NCBI GenBank assembly: GCA_018818365.1
Contig: JAHISH010000093.1
Location: 1 to 12,497, forward strand
Length of the DNA stretch: 12,497 nucleotides
Direction of reading: 5' to 3'
DNA from: Candidatus Omnitrophota bacterium
GTDB taxonomy: Bacteria; Omnitrophota; Gorgyraeia; Gygaellales; Profunditerraquicolaceae
Shown: piece by piece, positions 7,967 through 12,497 of the stretch
Layout of the letters: each line of letters starts with the position of its first letter
Numbering within the stretch: the stretch's first letter is position 1
The notes under the pieces: generated by a model
Databases searched by the model: none
Seen by the model: the letters and a program-made list of their open reading frames with translations, nothing else
What the model was told of the DNA's origin: nothing
Translations under genes and position numbers: made by a program

Positions 7967-9141
7967 TGATAATGCCCCAAGACTCCCTCTAAAATGTAAA
8001 ACGCCTTATTTATCTGTGCCTTCGTCACGGTTAATGCCGGCATCAGCCGCAACACCTTTGCATGGGTACAGTTAATCAAAAGCCCCTTTTCCAAACACGC
8101 CTGAACAATCTCCTTGCCCTCAATAGTAAGCTCCAGGCCTGCCATCAACCCCATACCCCTGATTTCCTTGATCACCCGATATTTATCTTTAAGCGCCTGT
8201 AACCTCTCAAATAAATACTCCCCCATTCGCTGGGCCTTGGTCACTAATCGTTCCTTCTGCACTGCCTTCAGCACTGCCAATGCCGCGCGGCAGATAACCG
8301 GTCCTCCCCCAAAGGTAGATGCATGCATTCCCGGCCCCAACGTATCGGCAATCTCTTTGCGCACGACCATTGCTCCTATCGGTAACCCTCCGCCTAACGC
8401 CTTGGCTAATGTCATTATATCGGGGGTAACACCATAATGCTGGTAACAAAACAATTTTCCCGTCCTGGCAACTCCGGTCTGGACTTCATCGACGATCAAA
8501 AGCATATTCTTTTCATCGCAAAGCCTGCGTAAGCCCGCGACAAAATCTTCACCTGCGACATTTACGCCTCCCTCTCCCTGAATAAGCTCAAGCAGCACTG
8601 CCACCGTCTTATCCGTCACCGCGCCCTTCACTGCATCCAAATTGTTAAACTCAACCGCCTTAAATCCTGCCGGCAAAGGACCAAATCCCTCCTGGTATTT
8701 CTCTTGTGCCGTCGCGGCTAATGCCCCGAGAGTCCTTCCATGGAATGAATTAGTAAAAGTAATGATTTCATATCTTCCCTTCCCGAACTTCCGGGAAAAC
8801 TTGATCGCCCCCTCATTGGCCTCCGCACCGGAGTTACAGAAAAATACCTTCGCAGGATATGTCCAGTACGTTAACTCCTTGGCTAATTTCGCCTGAGGAA
8901 TATGATAATAATTATTGGGAATGAAAATAAGTTTTGAGATCTGGTCCCGCACCGCACTCATTACTTTAGGGTGACAATGCCCCAGATTCCCCACCCCCCA
9001 TCCCGGGAAGAAATCTAAGTATACCTTATGATGGATATCCCACAACCAAGACCCTTTTCCTTTTACAAAGACCAAAGGGGTCTTGGTATACGTAGGCAAT
9101 ATATTATTTTCGTAGCTGGCAAAAACGTCTGATAGTTTCAT
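7963..9141 (-). CDS. argD: Acetylornithine aminotransferase
   Basis: ArgD is a class III PLP aminotransferase that converts N-acetylglutamate semialdehyde to N-acetylornithine with glutamate as donor. From the ATG at 9141 it has 392 residues. It shows NSGAEANE at 103-110, SFHGRT at 132-137, DEVQTG at 218-223 and the PLP lysine Lys247 in TLAKALGGG. An in-frame TTG at 9150 would add three residues. The ATG is preferred because LSDVFASYEN is a normal opening and TTG is rare, but neither has a strong ribosome binding site. The family can also act on N-succinyl-diaminopimelate precursors, a role made unnecessary here by DapL. It follows argB after a 103-base gap, the longest in the arginine half. 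Confidence 0.94.
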   Translation of the reverse strand: MKLSDVFASYENNILPTYTKTPLVFVKGKGSWLWDIHHKVYLDFFPGWGVGNLGHCHPKVMSAVRDQISKLIFIPNNYYHIPQAKLAKELTYWTYPAKVFFCNSGAEANEGAIKFSRKFGKGRYEIITFTNSFHGRTLGALAATAQEKYQEGFGPLPAGFKAVEFNNLDAVKGAVTDKTVAVLLELIQGEGGVNVAGEDFVAGLRRLCDEKNMLLIVDEVQTGVARTGKLFCYQHYGVTPDIMTLAKALGGGLPIGAMVVRKEIADTLGPGMHASTFGGGPVICRAALAVLKAVQKERLVTKAQRMGEYLFERLQALKDKYRVIKEIRGMGLMAGLELTIEGKEIVQACLEKGLLINCTHAKVLRLMPALTVTKAQINKAFYILEGVLGHYQ

Positions 9142-9175
9142 ACGGCTCAAACTGGTTACGACACTTCTGTTGTGT

Positions 9176-9219
9176 GTTTAATGCTACCTTGGCAATTCCT
9201 ACATTAAACTTTAAACATA
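9176..9219. repeat. AT-rich nonamer repeats in the argB-argD gap
   Basis: This gap holds GTTTAATG (9176-9183) and its exact inverse CATTAAAC (9202-9209), an 8-base inverted repeat with an 18-base loop. The related TTAAACATA follows at 9211-9219. These are the same words seen in the dapB-dapL gap at 642-696. The stem is AT-rich and has no U-run after it, so a terminator is not supported. I found no convincing second promoter here. Confidence 0.6.
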
Positions 9220-9244
9220 AACCATACAACCGATTGTTGATTTT

Positions 9245-10096
9245 CTATTTCACAATCTCCGTCCCGATACCTTCATCAGTAAAGATCTCTAAAAGCAAGG
9301 CATGCGGAATGCGGGCGTCAATAATATGGGTCTTTTTGACCCCTTTATCCAACGCATCAAAACAGGCATTGACTTTAGGGATCATGCCTAGCGAGATAAC
9401 CTCACTTTTTATTAAACTCTTGGCCTCTTTCTCGGTAAGGGTGGAAAGGAACGAATGCGGGTCATCCGCGCGGCGCAGAATCCCCTTGACATTGGTCAAA
9501 AGCACTAATTTTTCCGCACCAAGGGCTGCGGCGATACTAGAAGCTGCCTCATCGGCATTCACATTATACACCTCTTTATCCTTACCCCTTGCCATCGGTA
9601 AGATAACCGGGATCTTATCTTTTTTAAGTTCTTCTTCGATTAGACTCTTACTTACTTCCGCAATATTCCCCACGAGGCCCAGATCGATCTTTGCTTTCTT
9701 CTTCTCCGCCACGATAATACTATCTTTGCCGTTGAGTCCTGCTACCTTTGCCCCGTGTTCACCGATCTCTTTGACAATAATATCATTAAGATTACGCAAT
9801 TCTTCTTCAACCACCGCTAACGTCTCTTCATCCGTAACCCGCATACCGTCGACAAAATCGGTCTTCTTCCCTGATGCCCGGATACGGTCGCTGATAGTAG
9901 GCCCACCACCATGCACCAAGACCGGGCGCAACCCCATAAAGTTCAAGAATACGATATCCTCTAAGACGGTCTTCCTGATCTTCTCTTCGCCGAGAATACT
10001 TCCCCCATACTTAATAACCACTATTTTCTTATGGAACCTCTTAATATACGGCAACGCCTCAATCAGTACTTCTGCTTTCCTTATCGCGTCTTCCAT
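9245..10096 (-). CDS. argB: Acetylglutamate kinase, probably arginine-inhibited type
   Basis: ArgB phosphorylates N-acetylglutamate, usually the controlled step when acetyl groups are recycled by ArgJ. The 283-residue amino-acid-kinase-fold protein has Lys29 in IKYGGS, the glycine-rich HGGG at 62-65, and NVNADEAA at 178-185. GMIPKV is at 237-242. About 25 residues precede the first strand (EVLIEALPYIKRF), matching the extra N-terminal helix of arginine-sensitive hexameric kinases such as the Thermotoga enzyme. The short enterobacterial form lacks this helix. The C-terminal HALLLEIFTDEGIGTEIV (265-282) also fits the sensitive class. Arginine feedback inhibition is therefore inferred, not shown. 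The ATG at 10096 has GAGGGGG (10099-10105) just upstream, in a 15-base gap after argJ. Confidence 0.96.
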   Translation of the reverse strand: MEDAIRKAEVLIEALPYIKRFHKKIVVIKYGGSILGEEKIRKTVLEDIVFLNFMGLRPVLVHGGGPTISDRIRASGKKTDFVDGMRVTDEETLAVVEEELRNLNDIIVKEIGEHGAKVAGLNGKDSIIVAEKKKAKIDLGLVGNIAEVSKSLIEEELKKDKIPVILPMARGKDKEVYNVNADEAASSIAAALGAEKLVLLTNVKGILRRADDPHSFLSTLTEKEAKSLIKSEVISLGMIPKVNACFDALDKGVKKTHIIDARIPHALLLEIFTDEGIGTEIVK

Positions 10097-10111
10097 AGCC
10101 CCCTCATCTCT

Positions 10112-11248
10112 TTAATTATATTCCGCGTTAATCCTGATATACTCCGGAGTCAAGTCCGAAGTATAGACGACTGAAGAAAATCCCCCCCTGCCGATACTGA
10201 CCTTTACCTGTATATCCTTTTTGTGTAAAGGACTCACCTGAAAGCGACAATCTTTTTCTCTGACTTTAATGCCGCTGGCGCCTATCGCCGCCACGATCCT
10301 GCCGAAATTAGGATTCTGACCATACATCGCAGTCTTAAATAGATTAGAATTGGCGATCATCAACGCGGCCTTCTTGGCATCAGAAGGGCTATGCGCCCCC
10401 GCAACCTCAATACGGATGAATTTCGTGGCCCCCTCCGCATCGTGCACAATCAACTGCGCCAGATAATCACAAACCTTCACTAACGCCCCGGTGAAAAGAT
10501 CGGAATACTTGCCGGTATCAACCATCCTATTCCCTGCGGCCCCATTTGCCAGCATCATCACGCTATCATTCGTACTCATACAGCCGTCAATGGAAATCGC
10601 ATTAAAAGACCTCTCTACCGCATGCGAGAAAGCCTTATTCAGCGCACGTTGGGTAATCGCGGTATCCGTACAGATAAGCGCAAGCATCGTCGCCATGTTC
10701 GGCGCAATCATCCCTGCCCCCTTGGCAATGCCGCTTAAGGTTACCGTGGTGGCTCCCAAAGAAAACCGCAGGCTTACTTCTTTAACAAAGGTATCGGTAG
10801 TCATAATAGCTCTTTTGGCCCTATGAATCCCTTCACTGGATATTCCTTGAATAAGAGGAATGATCCCTGCTTTTAGAGAAGAAAACGCGAGCCTCTTTCC
10901 GATAATACCGGTTGAAGCTACCAAGACACTCTCTTTTCTTACCCCTAACGCACTACCAATCAGCCTGGTGGTATTCTCCGCATCCCGCACGCCTTGCCTT
11001 CCGGTAAAACTATTCGCATTGCCGCTATTGACCACGACCGCACGGAAAACCTGAGAACTTTTAAGATGCTTCCGGCTTAGCTGCACGGGAGCAGCGGCCA
11101 AGGTATTGGTAGTAAACATACAAGAAGCCTTTGCCGGCACCTCGGAATAAAGAAGCGCAAAATCCAGCTTCCCGGATTTCTTCAATCCGCAGGCAACTGC
11201 GTTGGCCTTAAACCCCTTGGGAAGAATTATCTTCTTGAACTGCTTCAT
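10112..11248 (-). CDS. argJ: Glutamate N-acetyltransferase / ornithine acetyltransferase
   Basis: ArgJ moves the acetyl group from N-acetylornithine to glutamate, releasing ornithine and regenerating N-acetylglutamate. Some members also use acetyl-CoA. The 378-residue precursor belongs to the self-cleaving Ntn-hydrolase-like family. Cleavage is expected before Thr187 in KGAGMIAPNMATML, giving alpha and beta chains of about 186 and 192 residues. STGIIG (112-117) supplies the oxyanion hole, NSGNAN is at 74-79, and MTTDTF at 149-154. NPNFGRIVAAIG and the YIRINAEYN end are typical. I cannot tell from sequence whether it is mono- or bifunctional. No separate argA or argE is in the window, which makes a self-priming bifunctional form plausible. 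It starts 6 bases after argC. Confidence 0.96.
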   Translation of the reverse strand: MKQFKKIILPKGFKANAVACGLKKSGKLDFALLYSEVPAKASCMFTTNTLAAAPVQLSRKHLKSSQVFRAVVVNSGNANSFTGRQGVRDAENTTRLIGSALGVRKESVLVASTGIIGKRLAFSSLKAGIIPLIQGISSEGIHRAKRAIMTTDTFVKEVSLRFSLGATTVTLSGIAKGAGMIAPNMATMLALICTDTAITQRALNKAFSHAVERSFNAISIDGCMSTNDSVMMLANGAAGNRMVDTGKYSDLFTGALVKVCDYLAQLIVHDAEGATKFIRIEVAGAHSPSDAKKAALMIANSNLFKTAMYGQNPNFGRIVAAIGASGIKVREKDCRFQVSPLHKKDIQVKVSIGRGGFSSVVYTSDLTPEYIRINAEYN

Positions 11249-11254
11249 ATCCTA

Positions 11255-12277
11255 TTAGAGAAGTGCGGTATCTTCTGCAAAACCACACATAATATTCATA
11301 TTCTGTACCGCCTGTCCTGAAGCCCCTTTAAGGAGATTATCGATTGCGCCGATCAGAATAATACTATCACCGCAATCCTGGACGGCGATATCACAGAAAT
11401 TAGTATTAACCACGTCTTTCAACCTCGGGAAGCAGCCGGTTTCCTTAATCCGCACAAAAGGCTCTTTCTTGTAAAACTTTTTATATAGATCTGAAAGACC
11501 CGACGCCGGCAGTTTATGCCTTGATACTTTTTTGACATACACGGTGGCTAAAATCCCCCTGTTAAGCGGCAACAGGTGCGGGACAAAGGTCACCCCTAAT
11601 TTCTTGCGTGCCAACTTGGATAGCTCCTGGTCGATCTCCGGGGCATGCTGATGCGTATTCACTTTATAGGCCTTAAAATCCTCGTTTATCTCTGAGAATA
11701 GAAAGCCTTCGGCTAATTTTCTACCGGCACCGGTGACCCCTGACTTAGCATCGATAATAATCGAATCCAATGCCGCATAGCCGGTGGCCACCAACGGCGT
11801 AAGAGTAAGGATACTAACCGTAGGATAACAGCCAGGATTGGCAATCAACTGCGCATCTTTAATCTTTACCCGATAAAGCTCAGGCAGGCCGTATACCGCC
11901 CGGGAGATATTTGCTCTATCTTTATGCACCACCTGATAATGCTTCTGGTATACGGGAGTATCTTTTAAACGGTAATCCGCGCTTAAGTCAATCACGCGGA
12001 TCTTTTTTTCAAGCAATCCCGGCACGATCTCCATAGAGACGGTATGCGGCAACGCTAAAAAGACTAGCTCACACCGCTGTGCGATCTCTTTCAGGTCCGG
12101 CTCCTTACATTCCAAATTAATCCGGCCCTTGAACTTGGGAAAAATGTCGCTAATCTTCTGCGGCTTATCAATCTTTGCTGAAATTGAGGTAATGCGCACC
12201 TGCGGGTGCCGCAATAAAATATCGATAAGTTCTTCTCCGGCGAATCCAGTGGCCCCTACGATTCCTACTTTAATCAT
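11255..12277 (-). CDS. argC: N-acetyl-gamma-glutamyl-phosphate reductase
   Basis: ArgC reduces N-acetylglutamyl phosphate with NADPH to the semialdehyde. The 340-residue protein begins with the Rossmann motif GIVGATGFAGEEL (5-17). It carries the catalytic Cys150 in ANPGCYPT and SGVTGAGR at 179-186. The catalytic histidine segment reads THQHAPEI (208-215). Length and order match the bacterial family. It is the first gene of the apparent transcription unit. The ATG at 12277 has AAAGGA 7 bases upstream, and a near-consensus promoter lies about 30 bases upstream. Its partner kinase ArgB is two genes downstream, with argJ between them in the common argCJBD order. Confidence 0.97.
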   Translation of the reverse strand: MIKVGIVGATGFAGEELIDILLRHPQVRITSISAKIDKPQKISDIFPKFKGRINLECKEPDLKEIAQRCELVFLALPHTVSMEIVPGLLEKKIRVIDLSADYRLKDTPVYQKHYQVVHKDRANISRAVYGLPELYRVKIKDAQLIANPGCYPTVSILTLTPLVATGYAALDSIIIDAKSGVTGAGRKLAEGFLFSEINEDFKAYKVNTHQHAPEIDQELSKLARKKLGVTFVPHLLPLNRGILATVYVKKVSRHKLPASGLSDLYKKFYKKEPFVRIKETGCFPRLKDVVNTNFCDIAVQDCGDSIILIGAIDNLLKGASGQAVQNMNIMCGFAEDTALL

Positions 12278-12284
12278 CTACCGA

Positions 12285-12290
12285 TTCCTT
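12285..12290 (-). promoter_or_regulatory. Ribosome binding site of argC
   Basis: AAAGGA on the minus strand ends 7 bases before the argC ATG, normal spacing. Together with the promoter just upstream it implies a leader of only about 25 bases. That leaves no room for a riboswitch, T-box or leader-peptide attenuator. Confidence 0.65.
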
Positions 12291-12308
12291 TCTGATAAGA
12301 TAACGTTT

Positions 12309-12337
12309 ATATTAAGCTAAAAAACAGTCCCCGTCAA
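12309..12337 (-). promoter_or_regulatory. Sigma-70-type promoter of the arg-lys/dap operon
   Basis: On the minus strand, a -35 TTGACG (12337-12332) is separated by exactly 17 bases from a -10 TAATAT (12314-12309). The -35 matches five of six consensus bases. The predicted start is near 12302, about 25 bases before the argC ATG. It is the only strong promoter-like pair I found, so it probably drives the whole cluster. No clear palindromic ARG box overlaps it. Confidence 0.7.
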
Positions 12338-12381
12338 GCTTTTTTCTCGACGATATCACGACGAAACCCTAAAACTCTCCA

Positions 12382-12411
12382 TCCTATCACACCTTGCCTT
12401 ATCGGATAGGA
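12382..12411. repeat. Inverted repeat TCCTATC/GATAGGA
   Basis: TCCTATC (12382-12388) and its exact inverse GATAGGA (12405-12411) flank 16 bases. The right arm lies inside the first tandem repeat unit and contains that unit's differences from the next. It marks the promoter-proximal end of the repeat array. Its role is unknown. Confidence 0.5.
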
Positions 12412-12497
12412 AAGTGCGCCGCTTTCTGCGGACTGCACCTTTCCTTATCGGAAGGCAAGTGCGCCGCTTTCTGCGGACTGCACCTTTCCTTATCGGA
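12397..12497. repeat. Tandem 45-46 base hairpin repeats, cut by window edge
   Basis: CCTTATCGGA recurs at 12397, 12443 and 12488, defining units of 46 and 45 bases and the start of a third. A 41-base stretch (12412-12452) is repeated exactly at 12457-12497. Each unit contains a GC-rich hairpin: GTGC and CCGC pair with GCGG and GCAC around a TTTCT loop (12414-12438 and 12459-12483). A second hairpin spans the junction, with CTTTCC/GGAAGG around TTATC (12439-12455). There are no spacers between units, so it is not a CRISPR array. It resembles REP/BIME-type intergenic repeats in design, though I do not recognise the family. Confidence 0.85.

Larger units (their letters stand above)
12356..12497 (-). 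other. Non-coding region upstream of the operon promoter (open frame at the edge, coding status unclear)
   Basis: A minus-strand frame is open from the window edge to a TGA at 12358-12356, 46 codons. It would encode an arginine- and lysine-rich tail, twice repeating a segment like GAVRRKRRT, and could be the end of an upstream gene. However, the frame lies almost entirely in the GC-rich hairpin repeats. Other frames are also partly open, and the repeat units are 45 and 46 bases, so they do not keep a reading frame. A non-coding repeat array is more likely. Confidence 0.3.

Noticed and set aside
9142..9244. Internal promoter before argD
   Set aside because: The best pair, TTGTAT with TAATGT at 17 bases, matches only about half of the consensus positions.
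9174..10115. Long open frame (313 codons) on the plus strand opposite argB
   Set aside because: argB on the minus strand has all its family motifs and a proper start. The plus-strand translation is serine-, leucine- and isoleucine-rich, has no recognisable motif, and is explained by the codon pattern of the opposite strand.
12278..12301. Lysine riboswitch, T-box or arginine attenuator ahead of argC
   Set aside because: The inferred leader is about 25 bases, too short for any of these, and no leader peptide is visible.
12397..12497. CRISPR array
   Set aside because: The units are directly joined with no unique spacers, and no cas genes are present.

Overview
The window is a dense biosynthetic cluster, with all twelve recognisable genes on the minus strand. 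Reading in the direction of transcription, from high to low coordinates, the order is argC, argJ, argB, argD, argF, argG, argH, lysA, dapF, dapA, dapB and dapL. The last gene runs off the left edge. Each gene except dapL is complete and carries its family's catalytic motifs. I see no broken genes, RNA genes, CRISPR array, transposase or phage gene.

Source organism: the use of DapL (LL-diaminopimelate aminotransferase), the fused arg-lys/dap order, compact spacing and mid-range base composition fit an uncultured Gram-negative-type bacterium. A candidate phylum such as Omnitrophota, or another PVC-like lineage, is my best guess. This is inference from gene content and general familiarity, not from a marker gene.

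Right edge (about 12278-12497): a 220-base non-coding region holds the apparent start of the transcription unit. It has a near-consensus sigma-70 promoter (TTGACG, 17 bases, TAATAT) and a short leader with a good ribosome binding site for argC. Upstream of the promoter are tandem 45-46 base units, each with a GC-rich hairpin, running off the window edge.

Arginine half (4460-12277): ArgJ makes N-acetylglutamate by moving the acetyl group from acetylornithine to glutamate. ArgB, ArgC and ArgD convert N-acetylglutamate to acetylornithine, and ArgJ releases ornithine. ArgF, ArgG and ArgH turn ornithine into arginine. Carbamoyl-phosphate synthase is not here. ArgB has the N-terminal extension typical of arginine-inhibited kinases, so feedback control probably acts on this enzyme.

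Lysine/diaminopimelate half (1-4467): DapA and DapB make tetrahydrodipicolinate, DapL transaminates it directly to LL-diaminopimelate, DapF epimerises this to the meso form used in peptidoglycan, and LysA decarboxylates that to lysine. Aspartate kinase and aspartate-semialdehyde dehydrogenase must be elsewhere. No succinylase genes (dapD, dapE) are present, and DapL makes them unnecessary.

Most junctions are tight: argD/argF, argH/lysA and dapF/dapA overlap, and argF/argG abut with no gap. The three looser junctions (argB-argD, dapA-dapB and dapB-dapL) hold short repeats. I found no new defence or mobile system. The most unusual features are the hairpin repeat array at the right edge and a shared AT-rich nonamer repeat in two intergenic gaps.
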